A stretch of DNA of 64,000 nt from contig NZ_CP045643.1 in the NCBI RefSeq assembly GCF_009498275.1, positions 6,386,001 to 6,450,000 on the forward strand, given 5' to 3'. Position 1 is the stretch's first letter, and every line of letters starts with the position of its first letter. The stretch comes from Streptomyces fagopyri (lineage in GTDB: Bacteria; Actinomycetota; Actinomycetes; Streptomycetales; Streptomycetaceae). The notes below the pieces were generated by a model. That model worked only from the letters and a program-made list of their open reading frames with translations, had not been told where the DNA came from and ran no database searches. The position numbers were made by a program, and so were the translations under genes. Of the stretch, positions 8,023 to 17,794 are shown in pieces.

Positions 8023-8167
8023 GTGCCACAGGCGTGCCACATCGTGCGGTCAACCACGGTCAACGACGGCTCGCCACAGTCAAGATGCACCGTTCACCCG
8101 GGCCGCCGCTACAGCCGTAGTGACCTGGACGGACATGCCGATGACCACGACCGCCCTTACAAGGCGG
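8023..8167. repeat. Internal element end: 128-bp repeat plus tRNA-Val anticodon-arm core
   Basis: This sequence begins with GTGCCACA..CGTGCCAC, continues with two GGTCAAC/ACGG direct repeats and ends with CCGCCCTTACAAGGCGG (8151-8167), a tRNA-Val(TAC) anticodon arm. The same 128 bp plus arm recurs at 21159-21303; by hand count 105 of 128 positions agree. The short direct repeats look like integrase arm-binding sites. No T-arm follows here, so this is a partial or degraded attachment site marking the right end of the AICE. Confidence 0.7.
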
Positions 8168-8211
8168 TGCTCACCAAGCCTCGGGGCGATGGGCCAAGTA
8201 GGGTCCCCCGG

Positions 8212-8460
8212 GTGACTGTTTCTCCTGAGCACGTCGACAGCAGAGAGGCCCTGGCCGCCTTCGTTTGCTCGTTGCAGCGCAGCCACGCCGAGGACGGAAG
8301 CTCATGGGAGAACGCGGACCTCCCGAGCTTCTTGGAGGCTTTGGCGGCATGGGTCGATGACGCCGACGGCTGGTACGGCAATGCCAGCCGCGAGCTGCCG
8401 GTCAGTGGCGACTGGACCTTCTTCGCACGAGCTCTGCAGGCCGCGACCATCTACGAGTAA
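8212..8460 (+). CDS. Small conserved protein, DUF7660-like
   Basis: 82 residues from GTG 8212. The core (WENADLPSFLEALAAWVDD, then W near residue 71 and a terminal A-A-T-I-Y-E) resembles a short helical family widespread in Streptomyces that I recall as DUF7660. A longer reading starting at 7999 would run through the att repeat and is unlikely. No convincing ribosome site is visible. It is the first gene after the internal attachment sequence. Confidence 0.65.
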   Translation: MTVSPEHVDSREALAAFVCSLQRSHAEDGSSWENADLPSFLEALAAWVDDADGWYGNASRELPVSGDWTFFARALQAATIYE

Positions 8461-8504
8461 TCCGCGCTGTGGCGAACGAACCAGGGCGACGGCAAGCTCT
8501 CTTG

Positions 8505-8750
8505 CTAGGCCGGCGGCCCCTCGGCATCCCTGCGGCTGGACACGACGTGCCGTGCGATCGTGGACAAGGCCAGCTCGCGATCCTCGTCAACCACAAGCCA
8601 ACCCTTGCCCAGGAGCGCTTGCAGCACTGGGCGAACCTCTTCACCCAGTTCCTTCGCCAAGTCGTCATCCGTGGGGGAGAGGCCATCCTGGACGAGGCTC
8701 GCCACGTGGAACACGACGGCTTCCTCCCCTGCGGTGATGTTGAAGTCCAT
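8505..8750 (-). CDS. Small winged-helix-like hypothetical protein
   Basis: 81 residues. Residues 9-60 read as helix-turn-helix plus wing (TDDDLAKELGEEVRPVLQALLGKGWLVVDEDRELALS), suggesting a small DNA-binding or anti-factor protein. It is isolated and convergent with the preceding gene. No family is recognised, and no strong ribosome site precedes the ATG. Confidence 0.5.
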   Translation of the reverse strand: MDFNITAGEEAVVFHVASLVQDGLSPTDDDLAKELGEEVRPVLQALLGKGWLVVDEDRELALSTIARHVVSSRRDAEGPPA

Positions 8751-9291
8751 GACGTGAAGGTATGCGAGCCCCTTGGCCGCGACATGCCGAGGGCCCTGTC
8801 GTCACGGCCCGGCCGTCACAGATTGCTCTGGTCGACGGCAGCGACAGCGTGGCTGAGGCTCGTGGGGGCGGAGCGAGGCATACGCGTGCGTGGTCGGTTG
8901 CCGCGCCCGCCGTCGTGGCTGACTGTTTTCGGCTGAGGCTCAGACGGCGCGCATCGACGGTGCCAGCTGTCAATCACGCGTGGCAAAGCCGGGCCGCGTC
9001 TGGATGGGCGGGACGGCCACGGGTTGGCCGTGGACGATCGCCCCACGCCGCCTCGCCGACACCTTCCAGCGCAGAGCCCACCATGCCGAGCCGCCGCCGG
9101 CCGCCGCACCCGCCGATGTTCACCCGGCTCTTGTTCTCGTTCTTCGCCCCGCTCGCCACGAGCACGCCTATGCGGATGGCGACCTGGCTGCTGCTGCCGC
9201 CCGGCACACCGGCGGGCACCTGGACGACCCTGCTCCTTCAGACCGCCGGCACCGCGGCCTACGCCTGCGCGCGACCGAGGTGGTAGGCGGT
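8751..9291. other. Gap without a convincing gene
   Basis: About 540 bp with only overlapping, compositionally poor reading frames. The best is a 56-residue hydrophobic frame on the plus strand (ATG 9116 to TAG 9286, FTRLLFSFFAPLA near its start) without a ribosome site. It could be a decayed membrane protein. Confidence 0.4.
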
Positions 9292-9321
9292 CCGGGCCCC
9301 CGGATCGATCCAGGGGCCCGG
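9292..9321 (-). terminator. Palindromic terminator of the secreted protein gene
   Basis: CCGGGCCCC (9292-9300) and GGGGCCCGG (9313-9321) enclose GGATCGATCC, giving a nearly perfect 30-bp dyad with one mismatch. It lies 15 bp past the stop codon of the minus-strand gene at 9336. Confidence 0.75.
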
Positions 9322-9335
9322 CAGGGTGAGCTGGA

Positions 9336-11900
9336 TCAGCGGACGTCGACGAAGTCGCCACTGGAGGTGGCGGTCGCGGTGGTGGACGTAGCGGTGAAGG
9401 CGTACCTCCAGTAGCCGTCCGTCGATGCCTTCACCGTGGTCTTCAGGCCTCCCGTGCTGCTGGTGGAGACCGTCTTCACCGTCGTGTACGCGGACGCCCC
9501 CTTCTTGCGGAACTGGAGCATCACCTTCTGTCCGACGTATCCGTGGTAGCCGCCGAGCGTCTCCCAGTCCGCGCGGGAGAGCTTGCCCGTGATGGTGATC
9601 GTCTTGCCCTTAGTCACCGGCTCGGGAGACGCGTCGGCCGTCACCGTCGCGTCGCGCAGCACGGACGGCGACTTGGCCGCGTGCAGATCCACGTGCCCCG
9701 TGCCGTCCGCGGACTCGGCCCAGACGGCGGCTTTCCAGGTACCGGCGAGGGAGTTGCGGCCGAGGGTCCAGCGGGGCTGGATGTAGGCAAACTCCGTCTC
9801 GCAGGTGGAGGTGGTCGCGTTCGTCTTGGTACAGGTCGCCGTCCAGGTGCCGTAGAGGATGGCGTCGGGGCTGGCGTACGACCCCCGGTAGAGGTACATG
9901 TCGCCGTTCGCGATTCCCGACGGGTCGGTCGCGGTGAACTTCGCCTGGAAATACTGGAGCGGCTGGTCGGTCAGCTCCACCGGCTTTCCGCCGTTCACCA
10001 CGACGTTCGAGATACGGGTCGCGCCCACCGTCTCGTCGCTCGGCGTGGCCGGGCCCCCGAACGCCCGCACGATGGTGCGGCGGAGGCTGCCGCCCCCGTC
10101 GTCGTCGGCGGTGACGCGCAGGGTGACGAAGGAAGCGGTGGCGGGTACGTCCAGGGTGGCGGAGCCGTCGGCCGCGACGGGCAGGTCGGTCCAGCTCGTG
10201 CCGTCGTCCGTGGAGTACGCGAGGCCCGTGACCTTGGTGTTCGCCTCGGCCGCGGCAGTGTTGCGGGTGCTCGCGCTCGCGTCGATCCGGACCGTCCCGG
10301 CAGCCGCACGGCCCAGGCTGTCAAGCCCCGAGACCTTCAGCCGGGCATCGATCAACGGGAGTTCCCTGCCCTCCGCGTAACCCGAGCGGAACGTCCACTC
10401 GTTGCGCACGTCCGTAGACAACGAGGAGTAAGGGACGCGGCGGTGCACGGTCTGGTCGAGGGCGTACACCCTCTCGAATGACGGCAGGCTCGACGACATC
10501 AGACCGTGGGAGCTGTCGAGTCCCGAAGCTTGGGCATAGGTGACGCCGTCCGACGTCAGCTTGTAGGAACTGGTCGCGCGGAAGTCGGAGCCCGAGTGGC
10601 CCGCGACGTCACCGAAGGCGTTTCCCTCGTACAGCGAGATCTTCCCGTAGTACCGCTGCGAGCCCATCCACTGGCCGCGCACCGGCTGGAGCGGGGCCGC
10701 GCCCAGGACCTCGCCCGCGCTGGTCCCGGCAGGCAGGGTGCGATCGGGAAGGTTCAGGTTCAGTTCGCCAGTGCCGTAGTTCAGGAGGCGGCTGTAGGTG
10801 ACGCCCGGGGTGGCGTACTCGGTGAGGGAACCGGCGGCCGGCACCGAGCCGCCGATGAACACCCCCGTCCACTCACCGAAAGAAGGGGAGCTCTGCAGGT
10901 ACGCGGTGGTGCGGGTGCCCGGGGCGTTGACCTTCGTGACGGTCTTCGCCAGGGCGGAGGTACGGACCGCGGTGACGGGCGAGGTGGGCACCGTCGTGGT
11001 GTAGCTGTGCGTGAGGTCGTAGCGGTAGGGGCTCGGAACGCTTGCGGAGGAGCCCTTCTTGCCGAGCACTTCGTGCAGTCGCAGCGAGACACCGGGCACC
11101 GAGAACGGGGTGACATACACCTTTTCGGGCCCGCCGCCGGCGAAGCCCGCCAGGTCGCCGCCCGGGACGCTGATCCACACGGCAGAGGAGTCCCGGGTGG
11201 CGGTGGTGTCGTCGGTGCGGATCGCGGTCTCCTTCGCCGCGCTCTGGTCGAAAGTGACCGTGGTGGCGGCCGAACCGACGGTAAAGGTACGAGTGAGCAG
11301 GTAGCTCGGCTCCAGCCAGTCGTTGTGCAACGCCACCGAGAAGTAGTCGCCCGGCGGCAGCTTCACGCTCGCCGTGCCGCCTGCGGTGTCACTGTTGACG
11401 GCGTACGACGTCCAGGTCTTGCGGTTCCAGACGTAGAAGAGCTTGGATCTGACGTCGGCGTGCGTGATGCTCAGTTTCACCGTATACGTCGACGCGGTGG
11501 CGGTCGCCGTCCTGAGACCGCTGCGCACGGTACCCGTCGCAGTCAGCGGAAGCTTCGCACCCGTACGGTCTGCCGCGGACTTCCCTGTCGGCCGTACGGA
11601 CAGCGTGCCGTTCATGGCGGCGACCGAGTAGCGGGCCGGGTGACCCCCGGAGCCTCCCGGGTCCGCCCTGACCCGGAGGTTCCGCCCGTCGACGAGTTCG
11701 ACGCGGCTACCGTCTCCCAACTCGGCACTCGACGCGCTGCGGTGTGCCGGGTCCTGTACCGAGGAGACCAGGCCTACCGTGGCGAGTTCGCCCTCCGCGG
11801 CACTCGCCACGGGTGCGAGCAGCACTGAGGCCGCGACCAACGCCCCGCTCGCTCCCACCACAGCGGGTCTTCGGATCCGCCCACCCCAAAATCCGGACAT
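9336..11900 (-). CDS. Large secreted beta-rich protein with C-terminal DUF5707-type module
   Basis: 854 residues with a ribosome site (GGGAAG) before ATG 11900. A Sec signal peptide ends near residue 34 (VASA/AE). Residues 40-620 are beta-rich repeats full of Thr, Ser and Gly with no catalytic motif I recognise. From about 625 a module begins with [14 protein letters not shown], contains two Cys, and ends with an Ig-like domain starting [18 protein letters not shown] and finishing GDFVDVR. The same two-part module forms the whole mature protein of the gene at 13401. Likely an extracellular adhesin-like or matrix protein; no cell-wall anchor is visible. Confidence 0.85.
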   Translation of the reverse strand: MSGFWGGRIRRPAVVGASGALVAASVLLAPVASAAEGELATVGLVSSVQDPAHRSASSAELGDGSRVELVDGRNLRVRADPGGSGGHPARYSVAAMNGTLSVRPTGKSAADRTGAKLPLTATGTVRSGLRTATATASTYTVKLSITHADVRSKLFYVWNRKTWTSYAVNSDTAGGTASVKLPPGDYFSVALHNDWLEPSYLLTRTFTVGSAATTVTFDQSAAKETAIRTDDTTATRDSSAVWISVPGGDLAGFAGGGPEKVYVTPFSVPGVSLRLHEVLGKKGSSASVPSPYRYDLTHSYTTTVPTSPVTAVRTSALAKTVTKVNAPGTRTTAYLQSSPSFGEWTGVFIGGSVPAAGSLTEYATPGVTYSRLLNYGTGELNLNLPDRTLPAGTSAGEVLGAAPLQPVRGQWMGSQRYYGKISLYEGNAFGDVAGHSGSDFRATSSYKLTSDGVTYAQASGLDSSHGLMSSSLPSFERVYALDQTVHRRVPYSSLSTDVRNEWTFRSGYAEGRELPLIDARLKVSGLDSLGRAAAGTVRIDASASTRNTAAAEANTKVTGLAYSTDDGTSWTDLPVAADGSATLDVPATASFVTLRVTADDDGGGSLRRTIVRAFGGPATPSDETVGATRISNVVVNGGKPVELTDQPLQYFQAKFTATDPSGIANGDMYLYRGSYASPDAILYGTWTATCTKTNATTSTCETEFAYIQPRWTLGRNSLAGTWKAAVWAESADGTGHVDLHAAKSPSVLRDATVTADASPEPVTKGKTITITGKLSRADWETLGGYHGYVGQKVMLQFRKKGASAYTTVKTVSTSSTGGLKTTVKASTDGYWRYAFTATSTTATATSSGDFVDVR

Positions 11901-12053
11901 CAGTTGCTTCCCGCCCCTTTCCTTTGAAAACCAACTCCCGGCTCATCCAACACAGGAGTCGATCAGCTCACTCTAAGGTGAAGTGCAAAAACTTGCGTTC
12001 GATCGCTGCCACCCACTCACTCAGCGTGGCGCATACGGCGTGGTGGGGGAATC

Positions 12054-12398
12054 GTGGCAGCACTGACCTGGGGCATCGTGGGCATCGGCGCCCTCTTCAT
12101 CGTCGCGGCCATGTATTGACGCTTCATGGAACAAGAACGGGTACGCCGCGGAGCAGACGCCTTTCGCTTCCGCCTCTTCCGAGTCTGGCTTCCCCTCGGC
12201 TTCGGTGTCGCAGCACTGGGCAAGCTCCCCCGAGCTCTCAGCGCCCCGTTCCCGATCGTGGCCCTGTCCGAAGTGTTGAGCCTCGTGCCGACCGTCATCA
12301 TCGTTGGGCTGGGACTGATGGCTGCCAGAAAGCCACGCCCGGGAGCTCGCACCACAACCGCACCAGATCCAGCGGGGAACAGCGGGGAACCAAGGTGA
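12054..12398 (+). pseudogene. Small two-helix membrane protein gene interrupted by in-frame TGA
   Basis: From GTG 12054 (GGGGGA just upstream) the frame reads a hydrophobic segment ending AAMY, then TGA at 12117-12119, then continues in the same frame as RFMEQERVRRGADAFR with two more hydrophobic stretches to 12398. The parts before and after the stop read as one continuous protein. If the TGA was TGG (Trp), the product would be a 114-residue membrane protein. The downstream piece could still be made from ATG 12126 (90 residues). Family unknown. Confidence 0.6.
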
Positions 12399-12624
12399 AC
12401 GCGGCCCATTCCAACGAGGCCGCAGACGCGCCGTCCGCCCAGGTCAGCGCCCGAACCAGCCCCGAATGCCCACAGCTTCCCAAGCTGATGTGCTCCGCCC
12501 GGTCCTCGCACTGGCGTCTTGGTCCTCACCGTGATGGGGGGACCGTTCAGCGTGGCGTTGCGCCAGCCCCGGCCCTGTGGCGGCACTCTGGCACCCATCA
12601 AAGGCCAGCTGAGGAGATAGGCCC

Positions 12625-12949
12625 GTGACGAAGTTCGACGAAGTTCGACCAAGTACGGACGGCAGAGCTGCCAACCGGCAACGCGCAGTTGGTGCTGAGT
12701 CCTGAACACCTTCTCAACGTCCCTCTGCCCGATCTTCTCGCGGAGCTGGACGTCACGCTCGATGAGTCTTCGATCACCGACCCAAGCTTCACAGGCGCTG
12801 CGGTGGTCACCCGGGATCGTGTGATCCTCTCAATGAGGCCAGGCCAACCGGACTGCGAGCGCGATGCCGTTGCACGTGCTCTGTTGGGACACGTTCTCGA
12901 CGTGCCGTTGTCGCCGTTGCCTGAGCCGTACCGCATGAGCGAGGTATAG
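12625..12949 (+). pseudogene. Hypothetical gene frameshifted by a 10-bp tandem duplication
   Basis: A GAGGAG ribosome site precedes GTG 12625. The next bases are ACGAAGTTCG twice in tandem. Removing one copy gives a continuous frame MTKFDQVRTAELPTGNAQ joined to LVLSPEHLLN and the rest to 12949, about 105 residues. With the duplication the start frame hits a stop within 30 codons. The remaining open frame from TTG/GTG 12689-12692 encodes 86 residues (ending EPYRMSEV). I do not recognise the family. Confidence 0.7.
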
Positions 12950-13400
12950 GCCGGTCGGCCGTCCCGGGGTCGTCTCTGGGCCGTCCGAGGCTGACCGACA
13001 GCGGCCAAGGACGACCAACGGCGACCGCCAGGCGCCCGAGCCCACTGCCTCTGAGCAGCGAAAACGCAGGCCCTCAAGATCTCCGGCAAGACCCAGGGCA
13101 AGAAGAAGTAGCCTCGCGATCACGCCTGCCACCTGTGCGTACGGCGCGGATGGCAGGCATGGTGGCGTCTCGGGATCTGCCTCCCTGGAGGCTTGGCCCA
13201 TGTGCGCTTGCGGTCTGCGGTGTGCCCCGGGGCGTCGTGCAGGTGGTCCGGTCCTCCGCGATGTTGGTCGCGCTGGGGTTGGTGACTGACATACAGGTGG
13301 ACAATCAGCCAAGTTGGCGTGAACGCAGTACGCTCCCGCTATCTATCGTGGTGCCTGCGGCGGGGGCTCGACCGGCAGGCCTGATTTTCCTGGGGACTAC
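12950..13400. other. Gap with gene remnants only
   Basis: No convincing gene. A short lysine-rich C-terminal tail (ISGKTQGKKK then stop, near 13080-13111) preceded closely by a stop suggests an eroded gene. The upstream region of the secreted DUF5707 protein lies at the right end, with GGGGA 5 bp before its ATG. Confidence 0.4.
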
Positions 13401-14174
13401 ATGCGCTCAATCGCCATAGGTGCCGCTCTGTCCGGCGCCCTGGCACTCGCCGTCGCAAGCGCTCCAACGGCTCAGGCCGACGAGTCGTGGGGTGGCGACA
13501 CAACGATCACCAGCGTCACGGTCAACGGTGGCAAGCCCATCGTGGTCGGCATCTACAACACGGTCACCTTCTCGGCCTCGGTGACCGCCACCGATCCGGA
13601 CGGCATCGATACGGCCCGCGTGTTCGTGTGGCACGGCGGCCCCAAGGAAGAAGACACGGACATGACGGTGCCGTTCCGCCGTCCCACGTGCACAGCCGTC
13701 GACGCCACGACGAAGACCTGCGTTGTCCCCTTCACCCTCAACCCCCGCGACCTGGAGAAGAACTCTTGGTCCGGGCAGTGGAAAGTCGGCGTCGACGCCT
13801 TCGACAAGGGCAACGGCGGCATCTCCCTAGATGCCTACAAGTACACGAACATCCAGCGCTACTCGAAGCTCAGCGTCAACGCTTCACCGGAGCCGGTCGC
13901 CAAGGGCAAGACCATCACTGTCACGGGCAAACTGACCCGCGCCAACTGGGAGTCCCACGACTACCGTGGCTACACCAATCAGCCGGTCAAGCTGCAGTTC
14001 CGCAAAGCGGGAACAGACACCTACACGACGGTCAAAACCGTGTACACCAACAGCACCGGCAACCTGAAGGCCACTGCGACAGCTGCCAGCGACGGCTACT
14101 GGCGCTACTACTTCTCCGGCACCAGCACGACCGCGACGGTCAAGACCGCCGGGGACTACGTGGACGTGCGGTAG
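13401..14174 (+). CDS. Secreted DUF5707-type protein
   Basis: 257 residues. The signal peptide ends near residue 27 (AQA/DE). The first mature domain starts with ITSVTVNGGKPIVV and has a two-Cys loop (C-T-A-V...T-K-T-C). The second is an Ig-like domain opening ASPEPVAKGKTITVTGKL and ending GDYVDVR. It is a stand-alone version of the last 235 residues of the 854-residue protein encoded at 9336-11900 in the opposite orientation. I recall the first domain as DUF5707. Extracellular role unknown. Confidence 0.88.
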   Translation: MRSIAIGAALSGALALAVASAPTAQADESWGGDTTITSVTVNGGKPIVVGIYNTVTFSASVTATDPDGIDTARVFVWHGGPKEEDTDMTVPFRRPTCTAVDATTKTCVVPFTLNPRDLEKNSWSGQWKVGVDAFDKGNGGISLDAYKYTNIQRYSKLSVNASPEPVAKGKTITVTGKLTRANWESHDYRGYTNQPVKLQFRKAGTDTYTTVKTVYTNSTGNLKATATAASDGYWRYYFSGTSTTATVKTAGDYVDVR

Positions 14175-14191
14175 ACAGAGATATTACGCAT

Positions 14192-14239
14192 TGATCTAGC
14201 CCCCACCAACGGGTTCTCCGTTGCTGGGGAGCTAGATCA
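14192..14239 (+). terminator. Terminator after the DUF5707 gene
   Basis: TGATCTAGC (14192-14200) pairs with GCTAGATCA (14231-14239), with inner CCCC/GGGG pairing and a small AACGGGTTCTCCGTT top. It begins 18 bp after the stop. Confidence 0.75.
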
Positions 14240-14432
14240 GTGCTAGGGCCGTCAGCTGCTTGGCATGGCCGTCACCCAGCTGCCGCAGCTGTTTCGCTGA
14301 CATCCCACGCTGACATCAACGAGCCCGGACGGCGGCATACGGCAGTATCCGACAATGGCACCCGCGCACAGGTTGGACAGCAGCCACGCAGGCGCGGGAT
14401 CGAACTCCTAATACGGTGCTCTGAGAGAGCCG

Positions 14433-14993
14433 ATGCCTCCATCACCTGCGGTCGCTACGCTCGGACTCGTGAGCGATGCCGCCCGAGTGCTAGCGAACCA
14501 CCGAGCCCACGTTGTACCTGTGGTGCTGGCTCTGGCCAATCCGCCGTGGCAGCGGAATGTGTGGCTCGATCCGGCAGCGTTCGAAGGCCTGGCCCATGTC
14601 TTCCACACGCTCTTCGACGACTTCTGCGACGCCGACGAGCCAGAGCGGTACCTCGGCGTCAGCCTACGAAGTGACGAAGAGGTCGGTCTGATGAGAGAAC
14701 TCGGTGCCGCACTCAACGCCGCGGCTGCCGAGGCGCCCCACGACACCGACGCGGAGTATCTCCGGGCATCTGCCTGGCCAGAGGTCGTGGCCATCGCCGG
14801 ACGTCTCGCTCAAGTCATGGTCGCGAACGACCTAAGGGAACTCGCCGTACTGCTTGGCGACGCAGCCGTGCCAGACCCGTGCCAGATCGGGCGGGGAACC
14901 ACGGGGAACAGCGGGGAGGAGGCCGGCCGAGACTCAGGCTCCGACAGGGCATCGCCACAGGTCGGTTCGGCCACCTCCCGTAAACTCCCTTAG
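14433..14993 (+). CDS. SCO4402-like hypothetical protein
   Basis: Up to 186 residues; a GTG at 14469 (SDAARVLANHRA...) is an equally good start and gives 174. The core WQRNVWLDPAAFEGLAHVFHTLFDDFCD and YLGVSLRSDEEVGLM matches a helical Streptomyces family I know as SCO4402-like, normally about 130 residues. The last 40 residues (after the GDAAVPDP segment) are low-complexity and may be read-through of non-coding DNA, suggesting the original stop was lost. Function unknown. Confidence 0.7.
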   Translation: MPPSPAVATLGLVSDAARVLANHRAHVVPVVLALANPPWQRNVWLDPAAFEGLAHVFHTLFDDFCDADEPERYLGVSLRSDEEVGLMRELGAALNAAAAEAPHDTDAEYLRASAWPEVVAIAGRLAQVMVANDLRELAVLLGDAAVPDPCQIGRGTTGNSGEEAGRDSGSDRASPQVGSATSRKLP

Positions 14994-15073
14994 CTCCCGA
15001 AGCTCAGGACATCCGCTGCCCGGGAGGCGGGGTTTCGTCGGCTCTTTGGGACCTTCTCTTCGCTCGGCATCGA

Positions 15074-16339
15074 CTACCTGGTCTTGAATTCGACCTTTCC
15101 GGTGCTCATGCGGAAGTTCCCGTTGGAGTACAGCGTGGGGCGCGCCTCGACGTGGTTGCCGCTGTATTTCTCCACGTGCCGGATCTGGGCACCGCCGGGA
15201 ACTGTGAAGTCGATCAAAGCAATGGCGACCCAGTAGGACAAGTTGCGGTTGTTGAACAGCGGCACCGTCACTGTGGAGCCCCGGCCGTCGGTGACGACTG
15301 CCCGAGCCCCATACGACTTGAACGAACCGGCGCCATTCTCTACCGCGCTGTAGGCACACAAGAGGACGTAGCCCTGTAGGTCGGGGCGACGGATGGTGAT
15401 GGTCTCGCGGCCGGGCACCCGGGAGTCACCGGCGAGGGCGATGTAGGGCATGGCAAAGGGCGATCCGAGCTGCCGGTAGTAGACGACCTGATCAGATTTG
15501 TTCGGGCGCTTACCGGGAGGAGTAACGAGACTTCCGGGAACGTAGAGGGCATACAGGTCGAGGTCGGCGCCGGCTCGTCGCCGAGCTGCGCTTCCGCCGT
15601 TCCACTCCAACGTGGCCGTCACGACAAGGCTTGGGTCGTCCTTGCGCATGTCAATGGTCGCCTGGCCGGCCTTGGTGAGGGCGACTTTGCCCAGCGGTAC
15701 GGGTGGGCGAGACGGCGTCATCTGGCGGACTGGTGGGGCCGCTGTTGGCATGTGCGGCGCGTAGGTGGGCGGCGGCGGTACGGCAGGCGTGCGCCGGGTC
15801 TGTGCAGCCCTCACGGCGCGTGAGTCCTGAGACGGGGATGGCCCCGGATCGTCCACGACGATACCGAAGTCGGAAGCCAGCCCTGCCAGCCCTGTATCCC
15901 ACCCCTGGCCTACTGCTCTGGTCTTCCACCCGCCTGCACGTCTGTAGAGCTCAATCAGGATCACCACCGTCTCCCGATGCGTGAGCGGCGGCGGCAGAAA
16001 GGCGAACCGGGCGCTCCCGCAGTCGACGACTGCGTGCGGGGTGTTACTCGCATCGAAGTGAGTGACACGCAGTTCGGGGTCGATGCTGGCGACGACCGCA
16101 ATGCGGTCGACCGTGGTGGGGACCGCTGCCAGGTCCGCGACGATCGTTTGCTTTTCTTGTACGACCCCGTCCTGTGCCGGGTGGTTGTAGAAGACAAGAT
16201 CGTCATCGCCCCGGACTTTGCCGTCCTGCCCGAGTAGAACGGCAGAGACGTCGATGCCCGTCGTGGGCGAGGTGAGGGTGACGCGGCAGACCGCTGTGGA
16301 CAGAGCTGCATTGGCGCCTTTGGCAAGAGTGTTCGTCAT
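15074..16339 (-). CDS. Two-domain TerD-family protein
   Basis: 421 residues; ATG 16339 has GAGAGGG upstream. Residues 1-175 are a TerD domain (GANAALSTAVCRVTLTSP, DDLVFYNHP, IELYRRAGGWKTRAVGQGW). A Pro-rich linker follows (about 180-235), then a second TerD-like domain (LTKAGQATIDMRKDD, ADLDLYALYV, ending VEFKTR). TerD proteins bind calcium through paired acidic residues and occur in stress, tellurite and differentiation-linked operons of Streptomyces. Here it stands alone, without other ter genes. Confidence 0.88.
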   Translation of the reverse strand: MTNTLAKGANAALSTAVCRVTLTSPTTGIDVSAVLLGQDGKVRGDDDLVFYNHPAQDGVVQEKQTIVADLAAVPTTVDRIAVVASIDPELRVTHFDASNTPHAVVDCGSARFAFLPPPLTHRETVVILIELYRRAGGWKTRAVGQGWDTGLAGLASDFGIVVDDPGPSPSQDSRAVRAAQTRRTPAVPPPPTYAPHMPTAAPPVRQMTPSRPPVPLGKVALTKAGQATIDMRKDDPSLVVTATLEWNGGSAARRRAGADLDLYALYVPGSLVTPPGKRPNKSDQVVYYRQLGSPFAMPYIALAGDSRVPGRETITIRRPDLQGYVLLCAYSAVENGAGSFKSYGARAVVTDGRGSTVTVPLFNNRNLSYWVAIALIDFTVPGGAQIRHVEKYSGNHVEARPTLYSNGNFRMSTGKVEFKTR

Positions 16340-16740
16340 GGGTGCCCTCTCACGATGGTGCGTACATCGTGATGTCTCCGACCGGGCTGTGTACGACAAA
16401 CGCGGATGTCGGGTGATTAAGGCATGGCTGGGTCGATCATTTTTGGGGAGGGGCAGAGCGTGCACTGACGGCTCGGCTACAGCAGGGCGCCCCGGCACTC
16501 TTACGTGACAGAACACTGACGATCCGACCACATGTTCCTTGACAGTCCCGAGCAGCAGTCGAAGGGCCGTGCGAGGTGGTTCGACAGTGACGTGCGGCGA
16601 CAACCCGTGACAGGTCAGCTACCAGGGCACCCGGTGAACGGGCAGGTCACAGCCCCTGATCGAAGGGGTTTCCTTCCAGGGTCGGCTGCCCGTCAGGCGA
16701 GATGTGGTGTCTCTCGTTGTGGGCGTGGGAATGCACCATT
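16340..16740. other. Gap without a convincing gene
   Basis: About 400 bp upstream of the TerD gene. It should hold that gene's promoter, but no coding frame looks real and I could not pick out a clear promoter or dyad. Confidence 0.4.
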
Positions 16741-17165
16741 TTATATTTCGACGGGATCGTATGTGCCGTCGTGGAACTTGAAGGGGTTCACCTCGGTGTC
16801 GTGTACGTCGCGTATGTAGCCGCCGTAGCCTCGTTCCGCGACGTGAGGAGCGATCAGCTCGAGCAGTGCGTCAAGGTGGAGCGTGAGGTCATCTACCCAG
16901 TAGATGCGCACGAAGAGTTCCCATTCGTACCGCGTCCCCGATGATGTGAACTCCAGTACCGAACGGCGCAGGGACGCGATGTCGCCGCCGGGGAGTCGGC
17001 TCTGGCCCGGGAGGAGCAACGGGTACGGATGTCGTCCGGGTCCAGGCCTTCCGGATTTTTGACGTTGTCGTCCATGCCCATATGCCAACGCAGGGCCGCC
17101 AGAACCGAGGCAGGCGTGTCATCGTGCAGGAAGGTGGAGAAGACAAGTTCGTAGTGGTCGCTCAT
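16741..17165 (-). pseudogene. Hypothetical gene broken by a one-base frameshift
   Basis: From ATG 17165 the frame encodes MSDHYELVFSTFLHDD to GLDPDD (about residue 45), then degenerates. The next frame carries on at once with HPYPLLLPGQSRLPGGD and ends DGTYDPVEI at 16741. Adding one base around 17030-17040 joins them into about 141 residues with a coherent sequence. It is either a decayed gene or a sequencing/assembly slip. Family not recognised. Confidence 0.65.
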
Positions 17166-17410
17166 GGCCCGCATTCTGTTCGACTGCACTGACATCGCAC
17201 TGTCGTCGGTAACAGGTCCCGAGCCGGACGCGTGGCCGTTTGTACAGGGAACCACGTGGAACACCGGGGGTTGATGCCTCGAACCGCCTATGCCTACCAA
17301 GCCGAGAGCCCTGTGGCCGAGTGTCGTCGGTTGATTCGCAGAGCACGTGCAGTTCTTCACCTCTGGGTGTACCTGGCACGGTGCATCCGTTGAAGCTGAC
17401 CAGTGCAGAA

Positions 17411-17443
17411 GGGGGAAGAGTCAGGGGTGTTCGGCTCTTCCCC
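17411..17443 (-). terminator. Terminator of the GntR/small-gene operon
   Basis: GGGGAAGAG (17412-17420) pairs perfectly with CTCTTCCCC (17435-17443), about 55 bp beyond the last gene of the minus-strand operon. The rest of 17166-17497 shows no gene. Confidence 0.7.
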
Positions 17444-17497
17444 ATGTGCGGGAGATCGGAACGTTGCTGCCGGCGACCGCCCATGCCGATTGTCCTC

Positions 17498-17794
17498 TCA
17501 GGAGCGGTGAGCGTTCACCTCCCGAAGCTGACCGCGGCTGGTCGCAATGCGGAGGACGTCCCGCAGAGCTCCGGCCATTTCCTTCGCCAAGAGCCGCAGG
17601 TCTTCAGGGGTTGCCTGCTCCTCGGTGAGGGATTCCACCTGGTCCAGCAGTTCAGCCGCCGAGCCGAGCTGTATCGATTCGATGTTGTCCGCCAGGCGGG
17701 ACATGAAGCCGTCCCTGTCGTCCGTGCTCAGGTAGCACGGCTTGCCCTCGGGCCCCGTCCACGGGAGAAGTCGTAATTCGTCCTGCGCCGTCAT
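17498..17794 (-). CDS. Small helical protein coupled to a GntR regulator
   Basis: 98 residues, mostly helical and acidic (DNIESIQLGSAAELLDQVE; AKEMAGALRDVLRIA). Its start overlaps the GntR stop by 4 bp (ATGA), so it is translationally coupled. I do not recognise a domain; pairing with a GntR regulator suggests an accessory or partner role. Confidence 0.75.
   Translation of the reverse strand: MTAQDELRLLPWTGPEGKPCYLSTDDRDGFMSRLADNIESIQLGSAAELLDQVESLTEEQATPEDLRLLAKEMAGALRDVLRIATSRGQLREVNAHRS

Noticed and set aside
8980..9414. Several overlapping 60-180 residue frames on both strands
   Set aside because: None has a ribosome site, coherent secondary structure or recognisable family; they overlap the terminator and end of the secreted protein gene.
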